A DNA stretch of 64,000 nt from Nostoc sp. LEGE 06077 (GTDB taxonomy: Bacteria > Cyanobacteriota > Cyanobacteriia > Cyanobacteriales > Nostocaceae): assembly GCF_015207705.1 (NCBI RefSeq), contig NZ_JADEWI010000025.1, positions 1-64,000 of the forward strand, in the 5' to 3' direction. Below, piece after piece: positions 33,701 through 41,542 of the stretch. Within the stretch, counting starts at the first letter, position 1. Every line of letters begins with the position of its first letter. A program made the translations under genes and the position numbers. The notes under the pieces are model-generated. The model saw only the letters and a program-made list of their open reading frames with translations. It made no database searches and was not told where the DNA came from.

Positions 33701-34088
33701 TATTCCCATCATCATTCTGTCAATTATTGAAAACAAAGAACGTGGTTATCACATCGGTATCGATCGCTATCTCACCAAGCCCATCAATACAGATCAACTC
33801 CGTAAAGAAATTGGCTCACTACTTTCTCAGGGTACTTCCAGTAAAAAGGTATTAGTGGTTGATAAAAATGCCTCAACTTTAAAAACATTATCAGATGTCT
33901 TGCAAACTCAAGGATATAACGTGATTGAAGCTTCAGATCCACAAGAATGTATTAACAAAGCTCGTTCAGCTAAACCTGACATGATTATCCTTGATTCAAT
34001 TTTTTCCCATGAAACTGACTTGGTAAAAACCCTCCGGTTTGAAAAAGATTTAGAAAATGTACTTTTCATCATGCTGTCTGATCGTTAA
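30714..34088 (+). CDS. multi-PAS hybrid histidine kinase with two receiver-like domains
   Basis: The 1124-residue protein has five PAS/PAC modules: about 5-130, 140-260 (IIWVSSPEG, YRYFWVWGAPVIEEDG), 265-385 (a near-duplicate of the second), 390-510 (SDAIIVRDMSDRISYWNQGA) and 530-650. Then come HisKA (FISTVSHELRTPLTSVLGFA, His about 660), HATPase_c (NRLLQVLINLISNAVKFT, GTGLGLPICK), and receiver 1 (ILVVDDDANIRELL, phospho-Asp about 973 in LLDVMMPQINGF). Receiver 2 (VLVVDKNASTLKTL, Asp about 1094) ends early at FIMLSDR, so it lacks the last helix and the lysine region and may be degenerate. It forms an operon with the upstream kinase, and a stand-alone regulator follows at 34573. Confidence 0.92.
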   Translation: MSSQQLDEFNRHLLEKCPVGLVLCRTDGTLIEINPLYAAILGRSVSETLHLNYWQIIAQNYVTDQQIIIEHLEKTGYYRSDEQEYIHKNGHLIPVKISAVMLEKDGEKLIWSSVEDISDLKKAQQERQQSEKNLKQSEARYRSLIKTNTQIIWVSSPEGICFELTDWIAYTGQTLAEAENGGWIDAVHPDDRGYTGEAWGIAVANRSQYQIEYRIRGKDGNYRYFWVWGAPVIEEDGSVEEWIGTCTDIHDRKLAEAENQRLKERYRSLVAATSQLVWGATPEGMAISSEMLTWIAYTGQSEAEVEGWGWIEAVHPDDRDLSAKVWNAAVANQTIYQTEYRLRSKDGDYRLFSVCGAPVLEADGSIREWIGTCIDIHDRKLAEAENQRLFDMLNHSSDAIIVRDMSDRISYWNQGAERIYHWTREEVKGQYIYTFLKKIFPKPKEEIIAELLHQGHWEGEVQHITHDEKLITVQSRWTLQRDVFGQPCAVLEINTDITARKQAEIALRQLNQELEVRVAERTAALQDTLAEAQGLNAILDNLADALLVVDTSGQITHFNPAFLAMHGLTETVLKGHYQELPIAGLAYLIKQTQSHPQEVFAAEIALVKERIGQAVATAIFKQTTVNEPATCFGSALLIRDITAEKEVDKMKTDFISTVSHELRTPLTSVLGFASIIKEKLETDVFPMLITEDRKLQKTIKRVSDNLNIIVSEAERLTSLINDVLDIAKMEAGKVEWQMQPLDPGELLDWATTSTAGLFETNGLQLVSEIDPDVTQIVGDRNRLLQVLINLISNAVKFTQSGTITCRVKQQNDGVCISVIDTGIGIALEDQPKVFEKFRQVGDTLTDKPKGTGLGLPICKQIVEHHGGRIWVESEQGKGSIFSFLMPVYTKDEKNNGQINLDALVKQLKEHVITTNTVFNENHKTILVVDDDANIRELLRQQLENEGYKVREAKDGMDAIHQIKIARPDLILLDVMMPQINGFDVAAVLKNDPHTADIPIIILSIIENKERGYHIGIDRYLTKPINTDQLRKEIGSLLSQGTSSKKVLVVDKNASTLKTLSDVLQTQGYNVIEASDPQECINKARSAKPDMIILDSIFSHETDLVKTLRFEKDLENVLFIMLSDR

Positions 34089-34572
34089 TGAGGATAAAAG
34101 AGAGGCTAGTACCGCCGTGAAGTCAAAAGTCGAAAAGTTTGTATATCAAGGCTTGTGCCTGTTTGAAATGCTAGGTTTATTTACGCCGTGATTTACTAGA
34201 TACTTGCGGCTAGGGACTAGGATTTTTACTTAAAATAGCAGGTTACAGGGTTAAAATTCTTTTGCTGTCTCAGTTTGATCATTTACCGATATCGTTACTA
34301 CCTTGGTTGTTGCTATACTCAACATTTTCAAGTTTGCTATTCACACACAAGCCCATAACCAAACATAAAAAACTTTCGTTTCTAGTCTATAGAGCATAGA
34401 TTCACTAATCAAAAACCTCCCAAACCCTAGTAGGGAAGAGAGTAGCTCAACCCCCCTCTCCGACGCGGAGAGAAGTCGAGGGAGAGGTTCTTCCAGGATT
34501 ACTAAATTGCTGTTCTAGTCTCTAATTTCCCTCTTTACACAAATAATTTTAAGAATCAAATCGGATTGTTAT
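34089..34572. repeat. intergenic region with dispersed repeats
   Basis: This gap has a CCTCCCAAACCCTAGTAGGG segment and a CCCCCCTCTCCGACGCGGAG / GAGGGAGAGG palindromic repeat at about 34430-34495, of the same family as 14271-14365. No supported reading frame. A promoter for the response-regulator gene is expected but not assigned. Confidence 0.5.
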
Positions 34573-34950
34573 ATGACTCAAAAAATTCTTATTGTTGACG
34601 ATGAACCTAATATTGTGATTTTGTTAGAACAAGCTCTAGAAGCTTTAGAAGATGAAGGTGTAGAACTCCTCACTGCGAGAAATGGAGAAGAAGCACTGGA
34701 AACTATTAAAACTGAAAAACCAAACTTAGTTTTTCTGGATGTGATGATGCCAAAAATGAATGGTTTAGAAGTTTGTCAGATAGTTAAACATGATCTACAA
34801 ATGGATGAAGTTTACATTGTAATGTTGACAGCCAAGGGACAGGAATTTGATAAACAAAAAGGTATTGAAGTTGGTGCTGACTTATATCTGACTAAACCTT
34901 TTCGCCCTAAAGAAGTGTTGGAAAAATCAATGCAGGTATTAGGATTTTGA
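34573..34950 (+). CDS. CheY-like single-domain response regulator
   Basis: The 125-residue receiver domain has the acidic pair in KILIVDDEPNIVILL, the phospho-acceptor Asp (about residue 56) in LVFLDVMMPKMNGLEV, the switch Thr in VYIVMLTAKGQEFD and the conserved Lys in DLYLTKPFRPKEVLE. There is no output domain, so it probably passes a phosphoryl group or signals by protein contact. It lies 485 bases downstream of the hybrid kinase on the same strand, and its natural partners would be the two kinases there. Confidence 0.93.
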   Translation: MTQKILIVDDEPNIVILLEQALEALEDEGVELLTARNGEEALETIKTEKPNLVFLDVMMPKMNGLEVCQIVKHDLQMDEVYIVMLTAKGQEFDKQKGIEVGADLYLTKPFRPKEVLEKSMQVLGF

Positions 34951-35067
34951 ATAAAAACTGTCATAAATTTGGTAGCTAATGGCAAACTTTTAGGGGAAAT
35001 TTTAGAAGAATATCCTGATTTAGAGCCAGAGGATATCCGTCAATCTCTACTTTACGCATCGCCATAA
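34951..35067 (+). pseudogene. remnant of a DUF433 antitoxin-like gene
   Basis: Directly after the regulator's TGA and in the same frame is a 38-codon open stretch. It includes VANGKLLGEILEEYPDLEPE followed by DIRQSLLYAS and ends in TAA at 35065-35067. The first ten codons to the conserved Gly-x-x-x-EIL...YPxL...DI pattern match the C-terminal half of DUF433 proteins, antitoxin-like partners of PIN/DUF5615 toxins. There is no start codon and no toxin gene, so this is a fragment. Confidence 0.6.
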
Positions 35068-35179
35068 TTATCTCCCAATTCTCACAAGCGATCGCTACTC
35101 TCAAAACAAACCCGTTATACTCCACATATCGCCTGTGAATTTACTTGATGATGCTCCCCCTACACCTTCATAACGTGAG

Positions 35180-35365
35180 TTCGATGAATTTAAAAAACCC
35201 CTCTCCAAACCTCTCCCCTGCAAGGAGGAGCCACTGCGTTGCGCGGGTTCCCCGCGTTGTAGCAAGTGGCGTAGAGGCTTAAAAACCTTCATTTTTCGTT
35301 TTGAGCTTTCAAGATATTTAAGCCCCTCTCCGCGTCGGAGAGGGGTTGGGGAGAGGTCATCGAAC
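35180..35365. repeat. two CCCCTCTCC-type palindromic repeats
   Basis: AACCCCTCTCCAAACCTCTC (35198 on) with GCGCGGGTTCCCCGCG, and GCCCCTCTCCGCGTCGGAGA with GGGGTTGGGGAGAGG (35321-35357), are further members of the dispersed family. A minus-strand frame reads through them, but its residues (PTPLRRGEG) are simply the repeat translated. Confidence 0.6.
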
Positions 35366-35376
35366 TCACGTTTCAA

Positions 35377-35586
35377 AACACCATCATTCGACCTCAGAAC
35401 TAGAAGATTCTCGTTTGCAGCAAGAACATTCTCACTTGAAACAGGAAAGTTCTCGTTTGAAACAGGAACATTCTCGTTTAGAACAAGAACGTTCTCACTG
35501 AAAACAAGAATACTTGAGTTGGAAACAGGAACATTCTCGTTTGCAACACGAAAGTTCGAGTTCTGAACATGAAACTTTGAGTTCAA
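35377..35586 (-). repeat. 21-bp minisatellite, ten units, downstream of the second NB-ARC gene
   Basis: On the minus strand ten 21-base units read as heptads such as LNSKFHV, QNSNFRV, ANENVPV, FSENVLV, LNENVPV and SNENFPV. The unit sequence and the 60-base lead-in (CAACCTCATCA...TCTCCAAGTT) match the tail of the first NB-ARC gene at 17580-17816. The heptad frame is again +1 relative to the NB-ARC gene. The units are more diverged than in the first copy. Confidence 0.85.
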
Positions 35587-35650
35587 AGCACGGAACTTGG
35601 AGATAAAAGCTAGAGTGATGAGGTTGGGAAGGTAAATTTTCCTGTTCTCA

Positions 35651-37585
35651 TTAGAGATGATCGCGTAAATTTGCTAAATTATTACGACAAGTCACAGTAT
35701 TAGGATGATTCGCTCCTAAACTTCGCTCCAAAATATCCAAAGCTTGGAGAAACAGGGGTTCGCCTTGGTCGTACTTTCCTTGGGATTTGTAGAGTTCTGC
35801 CAAGTTGTTGAGGCTGGCAGCGACATCGGGATGATTGTCTCCCAGCAGGCGTTGTCTGAGTTCTAAAGCTTGGAGATGCAGGGGTTCGGCTTGGTCGTAC
35901 TTTCCTTGGGAATTGTAGATTTCTGCCAAGTTGTTGAGGCTGGTGGCGACATGGGGATGATTGTCTCCCCGCAGGCGTTTCAAAAGTTGTAAAGCTTGGA
36001 GTAACAGGGGTTCGGCTTGGTCGTACTTTTCTTGGGAATAGTAGAGTCCAGCCAAGTTGTTGAGGCTTTCGGCGACATGGGGATGATTGTCTCCCAGCAG
36101 GCGTTGTCTGAGTTCTAAAGCTTGGAGATGCAGGGGTTCGGCTTGGTCGTACTTTCCTTGGGAATTGTAGATTTCTGCCAAGTTATTGAGGCTTTCGGCG
36201 ACATGGGGATGATTGTCTCCCAGCAGGCGTTGTCTTAGTTCTAAGACTTGGAGAAACAGGGGTTCGGCTTGGTCGTACTTTCCTTGGTAAGTGTAGAGAT
36301 ATGCCAAGTTGTTGAGGCTGTCGGCGACATAGGGATGATTGTCTCCCAAGCGGTTTTGTACTGTTGATAAAAACTGCTGACACCAAGGTTCGGCTTGGGT
36401 ATATAACCCTTGTCCTTCATAGAAGCGACTCAAGCCGACGAAAGGCCAAATTAAATCTTCATCACTGACGTATTGAATGAGATGGTTTGCTACTTCAGCT
36501 ATGTGTGGTATGGCAAGGGAAACAGCGTTAATTTCCTCAAGGGTAGGAGTCTCAGGAATTTCTTGAGCAACTGCTACCATTACCTGAGAAAACGATCGCT
36601 TAAGTTCCTCTGCTTGCTCTACACCTGTAAACTTAGATTGAAAAAATTCCCGCAGTAGGGGATGTAGTTGATAAATTCCTTCACCTTTGCGCTGGAGTAG
36701 ATGCAGATTCAATAATTTATCATCCCGAATTTCTTCTAACTCACCCTCATATTCCTCTGTTAAGCACTTTTCTACTAAGTTCCAGGGTATGGGTGCGGTT
36801 GCAAATAAACTGAGTACACAGCCTAATAACTTATCATCCTCTGCTAATTCCTGCCAACTCAACTCAAAGGCAGCTTTTATTCCCCGTTGTGCTGTCATAT
36901 CTGCTTCTGGGTTGACAGTTGCAGTTTGTTCTAGTCGCTTTTCCTTTAATCGTCCCATCATTTTCAATAGGGACAAATCTTGTTTTTTCGCTAAATATCG
37001 CCCCACCAACTCTAAACCCAAAGGCAAATACCCCAGCCATTCGCACAATTGATTTGCTACATCTAATTCTCTCTCAATTCGCTCTGGTGTTTCTTTCAGC
37101 AAAGACTTTAACAACTCCAACGCTGCATCTGGTTGTAATACATCCAAAGATAATTGCTTGATGGCTGCACCTAATTTGTTGCGCGTAGTCATCAACACTT
37201 TAAATCTGGAAGATACGCCCTGTAGGTAAGGTTTGATTTGCTGGTAATCTGTAACATCATCCACCACTAGCAGCACATTACCCTCACGCCAATTCCGCCA
37301 GCAGTATTGTACTTGTGCAGATAAATCAAATTCTTCTGGTGGCTTTAAATCAAGCTGAGTTCTGGCAAACCGCACCACTTGAACGCCAAAATCCTCAACT
37401 TTCGCCTGTAACCAGCACAGTCCACCTTTGTAGTTTTCGCGCTGAGTCATGGCATATTGCAAGGCGAGTTCTGTTTTACCCAGTCCACCCATTCCCAAAA
37501 TAGCCGCAATAGCTACTTGGTTATTTTCCTGCAATAGTTTGTCGAGTTCTTGCAGTTCTTCATCACGTCCCACAAATTTCACCAC
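35651..37585 (-). CDS. NB-ARC / TPR STAND ATPase, main part of an interrupted gene
   Basis: The 644-residue frame opens in mid-motif at VKFVGRDEELQELDKLLQ. It holds an intact NB-ARC core: P-loop GMGGLGKTELALQY (Lys 37), Walker B NVLLVVDDVTDY, sensor LMTTRNKL, and GYLPLGLELVGRYLA, followed by winged helix and five 42-residue TPRs (LGDNHPHVAESLNNLAEIYN type). The frame continues upstream without a break for 23 codons to a TGA at 37655-37657, and beyond it lies the 152-residue frame 37655-38113. It is about 45-50% identical by eye to the gene at 14807 over NB-ARC. Unless restarted at the GTG pair near 37585, or read through, this part may not be translated. Confidence 0.8.
   Translation of the reverse strand: MVKFVGRDEELQELDKLLQENNQVAIAAILGMGGLGKTELALQYAMTQRENYKGGLCWLQAKVEDFGVQVVRFARTQLDLKPPEEFDLSAQVQYCWRNWREGNVLLVVDDVTDYQQIKPYLQGVSSRFKVLMTTRNKLGAAIKQLSLDVLQPDAALELLKSLLKETPERIERELDVANQLCEWLGYLPLGLELVGRYLAKKQDLSLLKMMGRLKEKRLEQTATVNPEADMTAQRGIKAAFELSWQELAEDDKLLGCVLSLFATAPIPWNLVEKCLTEEYEGELEEIRDDKLLNLHLLQRKGEGIYQLHPLLREFFQSKFTGVEQAEELKRSFSQVMVAVAQEIPETPTLEEINAVSLAIPHIAEVANHLIQYVSDEDLIWPFVGLSRFYEGQGLYTQAEPWCQQFLSTVQNRLGDNHPYVADSLNNLAYLYTYQGKYDQAEPLFLQVLELRQRLLGDNHPHVAESLNNLAEIYNSQGKYDQAEPLHLQALELRQRLLGDNHPHVAESLNNLAGLYYSQEKYDQAEPLLLQALQLLKRLRGDNHPHVATSLNNLAEIYNSQGKYDQAEPLHLQALELRQRLLGDNHPDVAASLNNLAELYKSQGKYDQGEPLFLQALDILERSLGANHPNTVTCRNNLANLRDHL
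35720..36349 (-). repeat. five tandem 126-bp TPR-coding units
   Basis: Each unit begins at the codons for LGDNHP (RGDNHP in one) with the core SLNNLA-x-Y-SQGKYDQAEP. Two units are almost identical over long DNA stretches. The closing partial unit is LGANHPNTV, as in the first paralogue. Confidence 0.88.
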
Positions 37586-37654
37586 CCCACTCAGGGGTAA
37601 ATTTTGCGGTATTTCAGGATTTGACTTTACCCGTTCCTGTCCGGGCGACTGTAG

Positions 37655-38113
37655 TCAGTTGAATGTGTTTTGCGGATTATTAATTGTGATTTGTTGGGCA
37701 ACCATTGACCCTTTTTCAGCTTGGATATTTTCTGCTAACTTGGCAAAGTTATTAACAATTGCTGGCTGCGCTTGAATTTCTGCGGCTAATTTTTGAATTT
37801 TCTCAGCAGTCTGGGACTGATCTTGATTGATTGTTGCTTCCACTTCGCGCACCGATTGAGCAATTTCGGTATCTGTATCGGCTGCGGCTTTCAACTCCAG
37901 CACAGCATTACCATAATCTAAAGCCTGCTGTGTGTTTTCCTGTGACGTATTCGCTAACAAGGGCAGCTTATTTTTCTGGCGTAGCTTTGCAATTAACTCG
38001 TTACTTTTTTCTAATGCCGCTTCCCCCAGCTTTTCGCCTGTTTTTTCTAAAGCCTTAGTTAAAACTATAGTAGCGATCGCAGTTCCTACGGCTGTTAAGG
38101 TTACTGGTTCCAT
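37655..38113 (-). CDS. N-terminal part of the interrupted NB-ARC gene
   Basis: The 152-residue frame starts EPVTLTAVGTAIATIVLTKA, a hydrophobic N-terminal helix, then a long helical charged region (EKTGEKLGEAALEKSNELIA). It ends QQITINNPQNTFN before a TGA. This Val/Ala-rich start with a QITINNP-like end is what I remember as the standard N-terminus of cyanobacterial NB-ARC-TPR proteins, just ahead of the NIPLSGVV-FVGR motif. Here the next codons in frame after the TGA are LQSPGQERVKSNPEIPQNLP, then LSGVVKFVGR. So 37655-38113 and 35651-37585 were one gene of about 820 codons. Confidence 0.7.
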   Translation of the reverse strand: MEPVTLTAVGTAIATIVLTKALEKTGEKLGEAALEKSNELIAKLRQKNKLPLLANTSQENTQQALDYGNAVLELKAAADTDTEIAQSVREVEATINQDQSQTAEKIQKLAAEIQAQPAIVNNFAKLAENIQAEKGSMVAQQITINNPQNTFN

Positions 38114-38466
38114 AACTTAACAATAATATTCCGAGATTATACTTATTTTCCTGAGCATAACAGTTTCTCAACAGAGAAAAAATCACAAATTATATAGCGG
38201 TTCTCGGTTGAATTTACCACTGTTTTGATCTCATGACTCTGGGAATTATCAGCATTGGTGATCTGTATAATGCTGCATCATAGCGAATCTAGGAATACAT
38301 AAAATATAGCAGAAGGCAGCTTTCTGGAGAAAAGTCTTACTATTCCTGGCATTCAAGCTTTCAAATTGTCCTAATATATCTGACTAACGCTATATAATGA
38401 TAGCCTTTGGATTGTTTGTGGGTAACCTTAAAGCAGTAATTAATATTTTGTTAGCCTATTTATTCT
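38114..38466. other. divergent intergenic region
   Basis: These 350 AT-rich bases separate the divergent NB-ARC and pilin-like genes. I see no repeats or reading frame of note. Promoters for both are expected but not resolvable. Confidence 0.4.
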
Positions 38467-39003
38467 ATGTATCGGAACTTTGAACAGAGGTTAATATTAG
38501 GTCTATGCTTCTTAGGATTAATTGGAGGTTCCGCAATTCTTCTTGGAATTGCTATACTACTGTGTTTTATATTTAATGATATGTTTTTTGGTTGTAGTAT
38601 GAGTTGTAAAGCGTTTCAAGCATTAGGAACGACTACCGCCTCTAGGTTTAACCTAGCTCAACGAAGTTATTATTTAAATCATGAAAAATTCTCAACATCT
38701 TTAAGTAAATTACAAACGAATATTGAACCTAAAATGGGTAAATACAACTTTTTTATCAAAACTATAAATAGTCCTAAAAAACATGAAATTACATATTTTT
38801 ATGCAGTTTCGAGGGTAGCAGGACTGAAAAGTTATGTTAGTGCTGTCGCTGTTATACCAGATGTAAACTCGAAAATTAATGACATATTAACAATAACAAT
38901 TAAATGTGAGACTAATTCCCCAAGCCAAAATCAACCCAATGATCCGCAAGTTAAAAATACCGATCTTAGTTGTGGTAAAGAGCAATTTGAGATTAAACAT
39001 TAG
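38467..39003 (+). CDS. type IV pilin-like G/H family protein
   Basis: The 178-residue protein begins with a long hydrophobic segment (LILGLCFLGLIGGSAILLGI, ALLCFIF-like continuation). It then has FNLAQRSYYLNHEKFSTSLS, a helix-plus-YF motif typical of cyanobacterial type IV pilin-like GspG/H proteins, and SYVSAVAVIPDVNS. Cysteines near the C-terminus (KCETNS, LSCGKEQFE) could form the usual disulfide loop. A classical prepilin G-F-T-L-x-E cleavage site is not evident, since the charge-rich MYRNFEQR precedes the helix directly. It is an orphan; no pilus assembly gene is nearby. The family call is by resemblance. Confidence 0.6.
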   Translation: MYRNFEQRLILGLCFLGLIGGSAILLGIAILLCFIFNDMFFGCSMSCKAFQALGTTTASRFNLAQRSYYLNHEKFSTSLSKLQTNIEPKMGKYNFFIKTINSPKKHEITYFYAVSRVAGLKSYVSAVAVIPDVNSKINDILTITIKCETNSPSQNQPNDPQVKNTDLSCGKEQFEIKH

Positions 39004-39096
39004 ACATCAAGCTGTTTTCCAATATTGTTTTTGCCCAGCTTTGGAGAAACGGGAGTTTGTACATCATGGTAGAAACACAAGTGCGATCGCCTAAAA

Positions 39097-40233
39097 TTAC
39101 ACAGGCTGGGGTTTGAGTAAATCTGTCTTGGTGACAAACTCGTTAAAGGGTGTTGGTAGCTGTTGGGGTATAGCGATTTGCGAAGTTTGCAGTGGTAAGC
39201 GGGGGAACAGTAACTCTGCGACGCGATAAGCTTCTTCTAAATGGGGATAGCCGGAGAATACGAAGGTATCAATTCCTAAATCGGCATATTCCAACATTCT
39301 CGCGGCTACTGTGTCTGGATCTCCGACTAAGGCTGTACCTGCACCACCCCGGACTAAGCCCACACCAGACCATAAATTAGGGCTAATTTCTAAGTTGTGG
39401 CGGCTACCGCTGTGTAGCTGCGCCATTCGCCTTTGTCCTGCTGATTCTGACTGGGAAAAGCGTTTTTGGGCAGATGCAATGGTGTCATCATCAAGATATT
39501 TGATCAGTTCATTGGCTGCATCCCAGGCTTTTTGAATAGTTTCCCGGACAATAACGTGCATCCGAATGCCAAAGCGGACTGTTCTCCCTTGGGCTGCGGC
39601 TAGTTGGCGGACTTTACTAATTTTTTCGGCTACTTGTGCGGGTGGTTCACCCCAGGTTAAATAGACATCAATGTGTTTGGCCGCAACTTGCAACGCCGCA
39701 TCCGAAGAACCACCAAAATATAAAGTGGGGTAAGGCTTCTGCACAGTTGGAAATTGGAGTTTCGCGCCAGCAACTTGGAGGTGACGACCATTAAAAGTCA
39801 CTTCATCACCTTGCATGAGCGATCGCCAAATTGTTAAAAATTCATCAGTAAGTTCGTAACGCTGATCATGATCTAAGAAAATGCCATCTTTGGCTAATTC
39901 TTTAGAATCACCACCAGTCACCACATTCAGAAGAATTCGCCCGTTAGAAAGTTGATCAAAGGTAGCAGCCATCCTCACAGATAGTGAAGGTGACATAATC
40001 GCCGGACGAAAGGCTACTAAAAACCGTAAGCGTTGTGTAACCGGAATCAACGAAGCAGCGACAATCCATGTATCCTGCTTTTGTCCAGTCCCAATTAACA
40101 TTCCGCCATAGCCTAATTTGTCAACAGCTTGGGCGATTTGCTGCATATAGGGATAATTGGCTTGTCGTCTGCCAATTGTTGTACCTAAATAGCGTTCATC
40201 GCCTTGGGTCGGTAAATACCAAAATATTTCCAT
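39097..40233 (-). CDS. ssuD: FMNH2-dependent alkanesulfonate monooxygenase
   Basis: SsuD, of the bacterial luciferase-like family, releases sulfite from C2-C10 alkanesulfonates using FMNH2 and O2 when sulfate is scarce. The 378-residue protein starts [20 protein letters not shown] and has [52 protein letters not shown] and [10 protein letters not shown], all typical. Its start is 4 bases downstream of the ssuA stop, so the two are one operon, ssuA first. The FMN reductase SsuE and transporter subunits SsuB/C are not in the window. Confidence 0.94.
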   Translation of the reverse strand: MEIFWYLPTQGDERYLGTTIGRRQANYPYMQQIAQAVDKLGYGGMLIGTGQKQDTWIVAASLIPVTQRLRFLVAFRPAIMSPSLSVRMAATFDQLSNGRILLNVVTGGDSKELAKDGIFLDHDQRYELTDEFLTIWRSLMQGDEVTFNGRHLQVAGAKLQFPTVQKPYPTLYFGGSSDAALQVAAKHIDVYLTWGEPPAQVAEKISKVRQLAAAQGRTVRFGIRMHVIVRETIQKAWDAANELIKYLDDDTIASAQKRFSQSESAGQRRMAQLHSGSRHNLEISPNLWSGVGLVRGGAGTALVGDPDTVAARMLEYADLGIDTFVFSGYPHLEEAYRVAELLFPRLPLQTSQIAIPQQLPTPFNEFVTKTDLLKPQPV

Positions 40234-40237
40234 AATC

Positions 40238-41284
40238 TTATCTCTGGCTAATAGTTTTTGGTGTTATCGCTGCATATTGTTCGGTAGTTAGCGTTGCTGC
40301 TTTTACATCAATGGGTTTAGGAATGACTTTTTCTTGGGCGAACAAATCAGCAATTTTCTGTTGACCTTCCATGATTTCTGGGGTGATTGGTCTTAAGCCG
40401 TAAGTGCGCCGTTTAATCATTGTGGTTAAAATGTCTTCATCCAATTTGAGGTGAGGCGCAGTTATTTTTACAACTTCTGCTGTGTTTTGTTCTGCCCATT
40501 TACCAACATTGTTTATTTCTTCTAAAATGACCCGCACTAACTCTGGATTTTCTGTGGCAAATTTGCGCGATGCCATATAATATCCCCCTTGAGTAGCAAT
40601 GCCGCTGGCATTTCTTAAAACTCTGGCATTGGCAACTTTTTGGGCGGAGGCTAAATACGGATCCCAAGTTACCCAAGCTTCTATTTTGCCTTGAATAAAT
40701 GCTGCCCGTGCTTCGGTTGGTGGCAAACTAATTGGTTGAATATCGCTATATTTCAAACCAACTTCTTCCAAGGCTTTGATTAATAAATAATGTGATGCCG
40801 AACCTTTTTGAAAAACTACTTTTTTACCTTTTAGGTCTGCCAATGTCTTAATAGGAGAGTCTTTGGGAACTATAATTCCACTATTTTGACCAGTTCCGGG
40901 TTTATTACTGGCAATATATACTAATTCTGTGCCAGCAGCTTGAGCAAATATTGGTGGAGTTTCCCCAACGGAGCCAATGTCAACTCTGCCAACATTCATT
41001 GCTTCCATTAATTGTGGCCCAGCGGCAAATTGCGCCCAATCGACAGTCACGCCCAACGGTTGCAAACGTTTTTCAATGACACCTTTTAATCTAACTAAAT
41101 CACCAGAGCTTTGATAGCCTAAATGGACAACTTTAGTGGTGAAACCTACGGCTTTATTTTCTGATTTTGGGGTATCAACTGAGCAACTAACTAAGGTTGT
41201 CGAAATTGTAAATATTCCTGGAAGTATGAATAGAGAAAAACGTTGAAAGATATTAATTTTTGGTTGTTTTACAGTTGTTACCAT
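40238..41284 (-). CDS. ssuA: aliphatic sulfonate ABC transporter substrate-binding lipoprotein
   Basis: The 348-residue periplasmic binding protein of the SsuA/TauA type has a lipoprotein-like leader ([20 protein letters not shown], lipobox LVSC). The mature part shows [57 protein letters not shown], the [19 protein letters not shown] block and WVTWDPYLA. It delivers sulfonates to an SsuBC transporter, which is absent nearby. It is co-transcribed with the downstream monooxygenase gene. Confidence 0.93.
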   Translation of the reverse strand: MVTTVKQPKINIFQRFSLFILPGIFTISTTLVSCSVDTPKSENKAVGFTTKVVHLGYQSSGDLVRLKGVIEKRLQPLGVTVDWAQFAAGPQLMEAMNVGRVDIGSVGETPPIFAQAAGTELVYIASNKPGTGQNSGIIVPKDSPIKTLADLKGKKVVFQKGSASHYLLIKALEEVGLKYSDIQPISLPPTEARAAFIQGKIEAWVTWDPYLASAQKVANARVLRNASGIATQGGYYMASRKFATENPELVRVILEEINNVGKWAEQNTAEVVKITAPHLKLDEDILTTMIKRRTYGLRPITPEIMEGQQKIADLFAQEKVIPKPIDVKAATLTTEQYAAITPKTISQR

Positions 41285-41542
41285 GTTGTTAAAATTATCC
41301 TAAAAATGCTAGACACGATAAATTAAAGCCAGCTTTCACTGACTTGCTAAGTTTCCCTAAATTAATTACTGAGCCAGTAAATTTGATTGAATTTACACAA
41401 GGAAAGATTAGTAATTGGTAATTAATCATTACCAATTACCAAGTCATCAAATTTATGGCAGAGGTTGTGATTGAGGGAGGAGTTATATTGAGCTAAGTGG
41501 GTCGGTACAAATCACGCTAACTAGTTAAGGTTGTCATTTGTC

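Noticed and set aside
34951-35067. Functional DUF433 antitoxin
   Set aside because: No start codon, only the C-terminal half and no toxin partner.
35101-35586. 161-codon minus-strand frame through the minisatellite and palindromic repeats
   Set aside because: It starts at a TTG without ribosome binding site. Its first half is the 21-base repeat and its second half translates dispersed non-coding repeats (PTPLRRGEG). Kept as repeat, not as a gene.
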